From an uncultured Desulfobulbaceae bacterium (GTDB lineage: Bacteria; Desulfobacterota; Desulfobulbia; Desulfobulbales; BM004), in assembly GCA_947258675.1 (NCBI GenBank), contig CAMYJP010000122.1, forward strand, positions 1 through 11,952: a DNA stretch of 11,952 nt, written 5' to 3'. A program made the translations under genes and the position numbers. Below the pieces are notes generated by a model, which did not search any database, was not told the DNA's origin, and was given only the letters and a program-made list of their open reading frames with translations. Numbering within the stretch: position 1 is the first letter of the stretch; every line of letters starts with the position of its first letter. Positions 1-5,143 of this stretch are shown one piece after another.

Positions 1-230
1 ATCTTGAAAATTTTTGAGTTCACGCCATGTTCTTTCAATCGGGCTTGCAGTGTTTTCATGTATTTTTCGAAAGGTACCGATTTCAGGAAATATCTAAAAA
101 ACTGTATGAAGGGCTTCTTCTCTCGCACGGCTATAGTTACTGCAGGACACATATAACAAGGAACTATCAAGGCAGAACTCAATCCTGCAACTTCAGAAAC
201 GACATCCCGGTCATCAAAGTGGAGCGGCAT
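1..230 (-). CDS. Conserved CxxC-motif protein, 3' end cut by window edge
   Basis: An open frame starts at an ATG on the minus strand (first base 230) and reads 76 codons without a stop to base 1, so the C-terminus is outside the window. The start is well supported: a GAGGAGGAG Shine-Dalgarno (237-245) lies 6 nt upstream. The N-terminus reads MPLHFDDRDVVSEVAGL and is followed by a short hydrophobic stretch containing PCYMCP, a CxxC pair at residues 25-28 that could bind a metal or act in redox chemistry. No signal peptide is evident. I do not recognise a named function. The start lies 34 bp beyond the G/TT recombination point of the attC site at 264-353, in the same orientation as the HEPN cassette. 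It is therefore either the second cassette of the array or the first native gene flanking the integron; an attC beyond the left edge would decide this. Confidence 0.75.
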   Translation of the reverse strand, partial: MPLHFDDRDVVSEVAGLSSALIVPCYMCPAVTIAVREKKPFIQFFRYFLKSVPFEKYMKTLQARLKEHGVNSKIFK

Positions 231-263
231 TTGTGTCTCCTCCTCTTTTCATTTTTTTTATAT

Positions 264-353
264 GCCTAACGGCTGGTATAAGCCGCTGGCCCGGTGCTAG
301 ACCGCGTAGCGCCGCAGCGGATTTTGCAGTCGGCCTTAATACCTTTGTTATCT
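264..353 (-). other. attC recombination site of the HEPN gene cassette
   Basis: Read on the minus strand, the site runs from an R'' box AGATAAC (353-347) to a consensus R' core GTTAGGC (270-264), which fits GTTRRRY exactly. The inner arms pair: GGTATTAAGGCCGACTG (343 to 327) folds on CAGCGGCTTATACC (288 to 275) with every base of the shorter arm paired and three bases of the longer arm (T, G, A) left unpaired. These resemble the extrahelical bases that integron integrases recognise in folded attC. The loop between the arms is GC-rich with its own small CCGC/GCGG fold. Length is about 90 bp, within the normal attC range. It begins 9 nt after the stop codon of the HEPN gene, as expected. The R'' box deviates from RYYYAAC (G at the second position), but it is the exact complement of the cassette start at 1456-1462, so the deviation is cassette-specific rather than decay. 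Confidence 0.88.
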
Positions 354-1461
354 TTTTTTCCTTTATTTTTTGGAGACTAGGACTGCGTCGGACATTAATT
401 TTGCCCTGTATTTCCTTTGCCAATTGTTCTTTTTTCGTCCATCTTTGTTATGACCTAGAAATGAAAGTAGCGCCACTTTATATATTAATGGAGCGAATAT
501 TGTTATGGCAGGAATATGTTGATGCCTAAAAGGGTGTAACCGGTTTAGCCTAACTGGGTTGCCATGCAAAAAAACATTCCGGGTATCGTAAAGCTCTTTG
601 TAAAGCTTTTGTATTAAATTGTATTTTGAGCTAATGCCCCCGTACACAATTTTGTACACTTTCCTTTTTATTACTTTGTGTTCCCACTCATACCCGCCCA
701 ACAAGTTTAATACAGAAAGCAAATTAGCGTTACCAATTCGCGGATGAGACAGTATCTCAAGGGCACTCACCCAAAGACATGCACTCGAACCAAAGTCATA
801 TATTGTTGAATGGTTCTTGAAAGGAAGTGTGCTTGCTTGGTATGCCATTTCTAATGATCTAAATAGTTTTCGCGACTGCCATTCATTTAATTTTCTTTTT
901 ATATAGCGCCTATTCCAAGCTTTTTCTAACAACCCATAAATATCAACATCAGGTTTTGCAGTAACATGACCAGGATTTGCCAAGGCCGGTGATGATTGGC
1001 CTAAAAAATTTTGGGCTTCATAATCGTAACCTAGAACAGCCGGTGAACTTGTTATAAAACCTTTTCCATCTTTACTAATTGATATTGGATAAAAATCGAA
1101 ATAATCAGAATAAAGTGTATAGGCCACGAAATTTTTTCTTAGTTGATGCTCGTATCCCTTAATTATGCTGGACAAAGCAATGATATTCCTGAAACCGACA
1201 ATAGTCTCAATGTCTCTCAAAAAATTAGGTGCATCGTTTGGTATTATCAAAAATGATGGTGACACATCTCTTTTGAATTGGTCTTTAAAGCCTTCAATAA
1301 AATGTTTAGCGACATTATCTTTAGATGTGATCTTCGTTATTCGTGAATCATTATTAGGGACAATTGCAATATTTTCGTTACCTATTGCATTGTGGAGACC
1401 AAGACTTGGAAGAGAGAATATAAGTTCCCAGTTCATTTATATGTGCTCTTTCGAAAGATAA
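270..1461 (-). mobile_element. Integron gene cassette (single HEPN gene plus attC)
   Basis: The ends are defined by the G/TT cleavage points of two core sites on the minus strand: GTTATCT (1462 to 1456) on the integrase side and GTTAGGC (270 to 264) on the far side. On excision the terminal G at 270 joins TTATCT from 1461. This rebuilds an R' box GTTATCT that is the perfect complement of the attC R'' box AGATAAC (353 to 347). That match depends on sequences almost 1.2 kb apart and is strong internal support for a real cassette of 1192 bp. The single gene points away from intI, the usual orientation for expression from a promoter near attI. Confidence 0.82.
363..1436 (-). CDS. HEPN-domain protein (Apea-like), integron cassette gene
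   Basis: A 357-residue soluble protein without signal peptide or membrane segment. The C-terminal third looks like a HEPN domain of the Apea-like group: a helix with ACLWVSALEILSHP near residue 225, then a final helix with YDTRNVFLHGNPV. The latter holds the Rx4H signature (R286, N287, H291) that forms the nuclease site of many HEPN ribonucleases. The N-terminal two thirds (roughly 1-200) are mixed alpha/beta and I do not recognise them. HEPN proteins often act in phage defence, toxin-antitoxin modules or RNA processing; a defence role here is inference from the family and from its location in a cassette. The ATG at 1436 lies 20 nt inside the cassette, with only a weak purine-rich stretch (GAAAGAG) upstream. 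The stop is 9 nt from the attC. It is the only gene of the cassette, so no separate antitoxin is visible. AT-rich, unlike its GC-rich attC. Confidence 0.72.
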   Translation of the reverse strand: MNWELIFSLPSLGLHNAIGNENIAIVPNNDSRITKITSKDNVAKHFIEGFKDQFKRDVSPSFLIIPNDAPNFLRDIETIVGFRNIIALSSIIKGYEHQLRKNFVAYTLYSDYFDFYPISISKDGKGFITSSPAVLGYDYEAQNFLGQSSPALANPGHVTAKPDVDIYGLLEKAWNRRYIKRKLNEWQSRKLFRSLEMAYQASTLPFKNHSTIYDFGSSACLWVSALEILSHPRIGNANLLSVLNLLGGYEWEHKVIKRKVYKIVYGGISSKYNLIQKLYKELYDTRNVFLHGNPVRLNRLHPFRHQHIPAITIFAPLIYKVALLSFLGHNKDGRKKNNWQRKYRAKLMSDAVLVSKK

Positions 1462-1462
1462 C
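1456..1462 (-). other. Core recombination site at the attI/cassette junction
   Basis: GTTATCT on the minus strand. The conserved G/TT crossover lies between 1462 and 1461. The G side belongs to attI and TTATCT is the leading end of the HEPN cassette. It departs from GTTRRRY at the fifth base, but it matches the R'' box of the cassette's own attC exactly, which is how it was identified. The rest of attI should extend from here towards intI (1463 upwards), where paired repeats are seen. Confidence 0.7.
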
Positions 1463-1480
1463 CATTTATTAGGAGGAAAA

Positions 1481-1576
1481 TTTTTCTGAATATCCAATAT
1501 AAGTCTGATATGCAGGAAAATTTTCCTGCTTTTCCATTTCCTGTATATCCAATATGGCTGGATATTCAGGAATTTT
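1481..1576. repeat. Tandem pair of 40-bp palindromic modules with central perfect palindrome
   Basis: Module A (1481-1520) and module B (1537-1576) share the plan TTTyCTG, wATATCC, AATAT, a short spacer, kGATAT, CAGGAA. They are offset by about 55 bp. Each module is itself a near inverted repeat: in B, TTCCTGTATATCC pairs with GGATATTCAGGAA except at one position, around a 9-bp spacer. Module A runs directly into CAGGAAAATTTTCCTG (1513-1528), a perfect 16-bp palindrome, and a similar imperfect palindrome AGGAAAATTTTTCT precedes it at 1474. The half-site CAGGAA/TTCCTG thus recurs several times. Position beside the cassette junction suggests integrase (attI) or repressor binding sites; this is inference. 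Confidence 0.65.
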
Positions 1577-1615
1577 ATATTTACATTTTTGCATAATATA
1601 GATAAATGTAAATAT
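1577..1615. repeat. 12-bp perfect inverted repeat
   Basis: ATATTTACATTT (1577-1588) and AAATGTAAATAT (1604-1615) are exact reverse complements, separated by 15 bp. Centre-to-centre spacing of the half-sites is 27 bp. No U-tract follows, so it is more likely a protein binding site or structural part of attI than a terminator. Confidence 0.6.
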
Positions 1616-1658
1616 ACAATTTGTATTTATCCAGAATACTCGGCAGATACCGTGCAGG

Positions 1659-1685
1659 TTAATGACTATTTTAACTAGTCGTTAA
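1659..1685. repeat. 10-bp inverted repeat with GTTAAT half-sites
   Basis: TTAATGACTA (1659-1668) and TAGTCGTTAA (1676-1685) are complementary at 9 of 10 positions around a 7-bp spacer. GTTAAT occurs at 1658 and again at 1682, and the minus strand of the spacer reads GTTAAAA. These resemble degenerate GTTRRRY core sites, so the element could be an integrase-binding simple site. It could also be an operator. Confidence 0.45.
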
Positions 1686-1692
1686 TATTGTC

Positions 1693-1737
1693 TTTATCTT
1701 GAGTTACGGTTTTGGTCAAGATAAATTACGACCAAAA
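1693..1737. repeat. Two interleaved perfect inverted repeats
   Basis: TTTATCTTGA (1693-1702) pairs with TCAAGATAAA (1716-1725), a 10-bp perfect match with a 13-bp spacer. Overlapping it, TTTTGGTC (1710-1717) pairs with GACCAAAA (1730-1737), 8 bp perfect with a 12-bp spacer, so the half-site centres are 20 bp apart. The two structures share bases 1716-1717 and could not both form as hairpins in one strand. A pair of operators or an alternative-fold leader is possible. Confidence 0.5.
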
Positions 1738-1884
1738 TACCCCTATCAAAAACCAAATATTTCCCCTGGCATTTTTACTCCAATCGCTTGTTTTTATTGC
1801 CCTTGTAGACTAGCAGGTATTCAGGCAAGAAGACGATTAATTGTAGAATGATAAACATTCGTTCTCTAATTGAAGGAGAATCAC

Positions 1885-2910
1885 GTGGGGAATTTATATT
1901 TCACTAACCAGGCGAATAATCGAAAACCCAAAAAACTACTAGATCGAGCCAGGGAAATTATCAGGCTAAAACATTATAGTATACGAACAGAACAGGCCTA
2001 TATTGGTTGGATGTATCGATATATTATTTTTCATAATAAGCGTCACCCTAAAGATATGGGAGTACCTGAGATTGAAGCCTTTCTCTCCTATCTGGCCGTT
2101 GAAGGAAATGTTGCCGCATCGACCCAGAATCAGGCTTTTAATGCAATTCTTTTTCTTTATCGTCATGTATTGAAAATTTCTCTACAGGATGAAAAAATTA
2201 ATGCCATTCGGGCCCAGAAAAAAACAAACCTCCCGGTTGTTATGACAAAAGAAGAGGTGGAACGGGTAATCAAAGTAATGTCAGGGCAGATGCAATTGAT
2301 GGCTAAGCTACTTTATGGCAGCGGCTTACGATTAATTGAATGTCTTCGGCTTCGCGTTCAGGACATAGATTTTGAAATGAATGAAATAACCGTGCGTAAC
2401 GGCAAGGGTTTTAAGGACCGCATCACACTTTTGCCCGAGCCTTTGCAGGCGCGATTGCATGAACATCTTGACAGAGTGAAGATATTACATGAAAAAGATC
2501 TTGCTGCTGGTTTTGGTGCCGTGTACTTACCATACGCCCTGGAACGTAAGTATACAAATACAGCCCGAGAGTGGGGTTGGCAATAAGTCTTTCCCGCAAA
2601 CAACAGGTCAAGGGATCCACGGTCAGGAAAAATCCGCCGTCATCATGTTGACGAAAGCACCTTGCGAAAGGCGGTCAAACAGGGGGTGCGACAGGCAGGC
2701 CTTGTAAAGAAAGCGACACCACATTCTCTGCGGCATAGTTTCGAAGTCTCTCTTTGTTCGCTATCTGCTACCCATCTACTTATGGATGGCACGGATATCC
2801 GCTCTATTCAGGAACTATTAGGCCATAAGGATTTAAGCACAACGATGATTTATACGCACGTCCTCCGTAACATGGGCATACAGAGGGTAAAGAGTCCTTT
2901 GACTTTTTAG
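1885..2910 (+). pseudogene. intI: Integron integrase (IntI-type tyrosine recombinase), interrupted by in-frame stop
   Basis: A tyrosine recombinase that would catalyse attC x attI cassette insertion. GTG at 1885 is the best start, with GAAGGAG (1873-1879) 5 nt upstream; an earlier in-frame TTG at 1870 would place that Shine-Dalgarno inside the gene. The N-terminal SAM-like domain has [18 protein letters not shown]. The catalytic Arg is in YGSGLRLIE (codon 2329), and a Lys is in NGKGFKD (2404). The integron-specific insert is present, with [16 protein letters not shown] then [20 protein letters not shown] at 2584-2586 stands where relatives have Tyr before VFP. The same frame continues after it to 2910 with HSLRH (His 2722, Arg 2731), LLGHKD (His 2824) and the nucleophile Tyr in MIYTHV (2851). 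Eight extra codons (2743-2766) separate RHSF from ATHLL, which are adjacent in typical integrases. Unless the stop is read through, the product ends before half its catalytic residues, so the integron is probably inactive in cis. Confidence 0.87.
2743..2766 (+). other. 24-bp in-frame insertion within intI
   Basis: Eight codons reading EVSLCSLS interrupt the conserved LRHSF-ATHLL junction directly after the catalytic HxxRH motif. The frame is kept on both sides. I see no clean tandem duplication that would explain it; the sequence is CT-rich and shares only a TTCG with its flanks. It would lengthen the loop or helix packed against the active site. Confidence 0.6.
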
Positions 2911-2953
2911 ATCCTATCCTTTCCCTTTCAGAATTAAAGTAAAGACATCAATC

Positions 2954-3583
2954 ATGCTCCCTGACTTGACCCCAAAACAGCAACATTTCCTCGAATACCT
3001 GAAACGAAAGCACGCCCAAAACGAAGGGACGCCAAGTTTGCGGCAGGCAGCTGCTGATATAGGTATCAGCCATATGGCAGTCGCTCAGTTCATTCGTGCC
3101 CTGGAAGCTAAGGGCTATATAAAACGAGATGGCCGCTACAGTCGCAAAATTATTTTACAGGATCATGACAGACCACTTTCTGAAACACAACCTTGGCGAC
3201 AAGTACCGATCATAGGTAAAATAGCCGCCGGGCTACCGTTGTACGCCCAGCAGGAGTGGGATGGCACTATTGGAGTAGATGGCCAAGTATACCAAGGGCG
3301 TAATCTCTTTGCTCTGCGAGTTGTCGGGGATTCCATGAAAGATGCGGGAATTCTTGCATCTGATCTGGTTATATGCGAGCCGAGGCAATACGCCCATAAC
3401 GGCGAAATAGTCGTTGCTCTGATTAGAGAAGAAGCCACAGTTAAACGCTTTTATTTAGGGAAAAATCATATCGAATTGCGGCCAGAAAACAAGGCGTATC
3501 CTGTGCAGCATTTCGAGTTTGGCGAAGTATTGATCCAGGGTAAGGTGATCGGTGTAATTCGCGGTCCAGAGCAGTTAGCATAA
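2954..3583 (+). CDS. lexA: LexA-type SOS repressor / autoprotease
   Basis: A 209-residue protein of standard LexA length. The N-terminal winged helix-turn-helix spans about residues 1-68 (LTPKQQHFLEYL, then GTPSLRQAAADIGISHMAVAQFIRALEAKGYI in two parts of the helix-turn-helix). The C-terminal S24-type protease domain follows. The self-cleavage site Ala92-Gly93 lies in KIAAGLPL, the catalytic Ser127 in VVGDSMKDAG and the Lys164 in ATVKRF, so the RecA-stimulated cleavage machinery looks complete. The recognition helix (SHMAVAQFI) differs from the E. coli type (RSPNAAEEHL), so a different operator is expected. The ATG at 2954 is 43 bp after the intI stop on the same strand, with no clear terminator between, so co-transcription is possible. 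Shine-Dalgarno is weak (AAAG region 2940-2945). No obvious palindromic operator lies directly upstream. Confidence 0.92.
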   Translation: MLPDLTPKQQHFLEYLKRKHAQNEGTPSLRQAAADIGISHMAVAQFIRALEAKGYIKRDGRYSRKIILQDHDRPLSETQPWRQVPIIGKIAAGLPLYAQQEWDGTIGVDGQVYQGRNLFALRVVGDSMKDAGILASDLVICEPRQYAHNGEIVVALIREEATVKRFYLGKNHIELRPENKAYPVQHFEFGEVLIQGKVIGVIRGPEQLA

Positions 3584-3600
3584 ATATTATGCAGATTTAA

Positions 3601-3795
3601 CCAATAAAGTGGGAAGCAGATCTTTATCCCCGACCTTTGAGGGCTATTGAGGAACTTATCAAGGATAAAGGTCTGTTCCTTTTCACTCCCGATGGCCCTT
3701 GTATTTCCTGCTACAGGGGCCAATCAAACAAACAGGAAGATACTGCCGGAAAACAAGACAGAAAAATTAAAACTTTTTCAACTCCTTATAATTAA
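3601..3795 (+). pseudogene. Start-less open frame after lexA, possible relic of an SOS polymerase-like gene
   Basis: A 64-codon open frame between a TAA (3598-3600) and a TAA (3793-3795). It has no ATG; the only possible starts are minor codons such as the TTG at 3637. It reads PIKWEADLYPRPLRAIEEL, then a KGLFLFTPDGP segment and YRGQ. The PRPL...FTPDGP...RGQ pattern loosely recalls the extreme C-terminus of ImuB-type Y-family polymerase relatives, which commonly lie downstream of lexA. This is memory-based and weak. It overlaps the 3' end of the convergent exported-protein gene by 29 bp. A GGCCCTTGT/ACAGGGGCC hairpin (3694-3702 with 3713-3721) lies inside it but lacks a U-tract. It may equally be non-coding. 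Confidence 0.3.
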
Positions 3796-4369
3796 CCCCC
3801 TTGGCATAATCGATAAGATCCTGTTCTTCAACCCCCTCCCCGTTAACTTTGACAACATATTTATTGGCCACGGCAAGCTGGATATCTCCTCTCTTTGAAG
3901 AGGGATCGTATTTCAGGACAGCCTTCTGTCGTTTGATCTTCATCAGCTTTCCACCATCTGCAGTGGCATATGCTGGATTTGTCAGCATCATCATGACACC
4001 CTGAATCATTGGTGAGTCCCCCATGATTTCAACGGTGACCTGCTTATCCTTGTTATAATAATTCTTTGAGGCGCCGGCCATTCCTCCAAAAAAGGCTGCA
4101 CCAGCACTTTTGGTGTCACCCTTCTCGGCCCTCCATCCCTCCAGGGGTTCCGGTAGAAATGACTGCATGTTTTCGCTTCGCAGTTGGCCTAGCAGTTGTG
4201 AAGCATAGTCAAGGCTGCTTTTTGCCTCGATGTAATTTTTCTCCTCATAATATTCTTTTGCCTCTTCAATTGATTCCAATATTTCATCTTCTGCAGATAC
4301 GGTACATATTGCAACAAAGGAAAAAACTATGGCCATTGCAACTATTCGATACTGTTTAACTAATTTCAT
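3767..4369 (-). CDS. Exported periplasmic protein of unknown function
   Basis: A 200-residue protein with a clear Sec signal peptide: MKLVKQYR, a hydrophobic core IVAMAIVFSFVAICT, and a likely cut after VSA (about residue 26, before EDEI). The mature protein starts with a charged helical segment (SIEEAKEYYEEKNYIEAKSS, resembling a single TPR-like hairpin). It continues with LPEPLEGWRAEKGD, a Gly/Ala-rich stretch (AGAAFFGGMAGAS), a beta-rich part (VTVEIMGDSPM), and a C-terminal half with GGKLMKIKRQKAVLKYD and KYVVKVNGEGVEEQDLIDYA. It lacks a lipobox and an outer-membrane terminal motif, so a soluble periplasmic location is likely. I know no function. The ATG at 4369 is preferred over an upstream one at 4426 because AAGGGGGC precedes it at the right distance and the signal peptide begins there. 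It is the last gene of the leftward group and converges on lexA. Confidence 0.83.
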   Translation of the reverse strand: MKLVKQYRIVAMAIVFSFVAICTVSAEDEILESIEEAKEYYEEKNYIEAKSSLDYASQLLGQLRSENMQSFLPEPLEGWRAEKGDTKSAGAAFFGGMAGASKNYYNKDKQVTVEIMGDSPMIQGVMMMLTNPAYATADGGKLMKIKRQKAVLKYDPSSKRGDIQLAVANKYVVKVNGEGVEEQDLIDYAKGVNYKELKKF

Positions 4370-4501
4370 ACTGCCCCCTTTCTTTTTCAATTTTGGTAAT
4401 ATGCAACCAGTAAAATTACAAACCAAGTCGGTTAAAATAAAAAATATATTCTGTGACTATACTCATATACTAACCGAAAACTTCAAAAATATAAATTACT
4501 G

Positions 4502-5089
4502 CTAAAAATAGCTATCAATTATCTGGTCCACTTCCTTTAACCACTTTTTTCGTTGCTTTTCCGAGCTTACGACTATGATATTGAAGGTTCGCCGGAAAAA
4601 AGTTTTTACTCCGCATAGATCAAAAATGTAGTTTTTCCAGATGGTTTCCAACGGATCTTTAAATATGTTTTCTTCTCTTTCTGTCTCAGTATTAGAGGTA
4701 TTGAAAACGATAGCGGTCTCTGCCTTCAATAAACCGTTTGGAATCCCCTCCCCTTGGTCCTCTTCTACAAACTCATAGGCGATGCCAGGCCGAATAACTC
4801 TATCTACCCATCCCTTTAAAATCGCAGGAGGTTGTCCCCACCAGTTTGGATGTATGATAATTATGCCTTCTGCTTCAGAAATTTCGCAACAGTGGTTTTC
4901 TATCTGCTGCGGTAGAATGACATCTTTTGGTATTTCATCGGCTGGTAATAAAGGATCAAATTTTTCGTCGTATAAATCATGAAAAATGACCTCGTGATCC
5001 TTCTTATGCAATGCTTCAATGGTAGTCGAAGCTATTGCATGGTTAAAGCTGTTTGTATTTGGATGGGCAAGGATTACTGAAATTTTCAC
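4502..5089 (-). CDS. Flavodoxin-fold NAD(P)H:quinone oxidoreductase-like protein
   Basis: A member of the NQO1/MdaB/KefF flavodoxin-2 family, which uses FMN or FAD to reduce quinones or nitro compounds with NAD(P)H in two-electron steps. The first strand and flavin phosphate loop read ISVILAHPNTNSFNHAI. A strand followed by IHPNWWGQPPAILKGWVDRV is the family's isoalloxazine/substrate wall with the conserved WWGxPA-KGWxDRV pattern. A later segment, KAETAIVFNTSNTETER, matches the third flavin-contacting loop. About 195 residues, normal for the family, and cytosolic. The GTG at 5089 gives the usual VKISVILAHP beginning, with an AGG about 9 nt upstream; a TTG at 5113 would add eight residues but has no ribosome site. 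It lies 54 bp downstream of the PhzF-like gene and probably shares its transcript. Confidence 0.85.
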   Translation of the reverse strand: MKISVILAHPNTNSFNHAIASTTIEALHKKDHEVIFHDLYDEKFDPLLPADEIPKDVILPQQIENHCCEISEAEGIIIIHPNWWGQPPAILKGWVDRVIRPGIAYEFVEEDQGEGIPNGLLKAETAIVFNTSNTETEREENIFKDPLETIWKNYIFDLCGVKTFFRRTFNIIVVSSEKQRKKWLKEVDQIIDSYF

Positions 5090-5143
5090 CTTCGTGTGCC
5101 TATAATTGCTCAATTATTTTGTATATTGCGAGCTGCTCTGAAA

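Larger units (their letters stand above)
1437..1884. other. Gene-free attI/promoter region between cassette and intI
   Basis: No convincing open frame occurs in about 450 bp. The stretch is AT-rich and unusually dense in symmetrical elements: two 40-bp modules 55 bp apart (1481-1576), a 16-bp perfect palindrome (1513-1528), a 12-bp inverted repeat (1577-1615), a 10-bp one with one mismatch (1659-1685), and two interleaved perfect ones (1693-1737). In integrons the interval between intI and the first cassette holds attI with integrase binding sites, the divergent promoters of intI and of the cassette array, and often a LexA operator. A weak minus-strand promoter candidate is TTGACC (1719 to 1714) with TAAAGA 17 bp on, reading toward the cassette. 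No canonical CTGT-N8-ACAG SOS box is present. Confidence 0.6.

Noticed and set aside
214..529. Short frames on both strands across the attC region
   Set aside because: They run through the attC structure and the end of the HEPN gene in other frames, with no ribosome sites or recognisable protein features.
1437..1884. CRISPR-like repeats
   Set aside because: Only two related modules occur, they differ from each other, and there is no regular repeat-spacer pattern or cas gene.
2662..2910. Separate small recombinase gene starting at an internal ATG
   Set aside because: It is in the same frame as the upstream intI part and holds only the C-terminal catalytic residues, so it is the second half of the interrupted gene.
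3694..3721. Intrinsic terminator between lexA and the convergent gene
   Set aside because: The 9-bp stem is real, but no U-tract follows on either strand and it lies about 110 bp past lexA, so it was not listed as a terminator.
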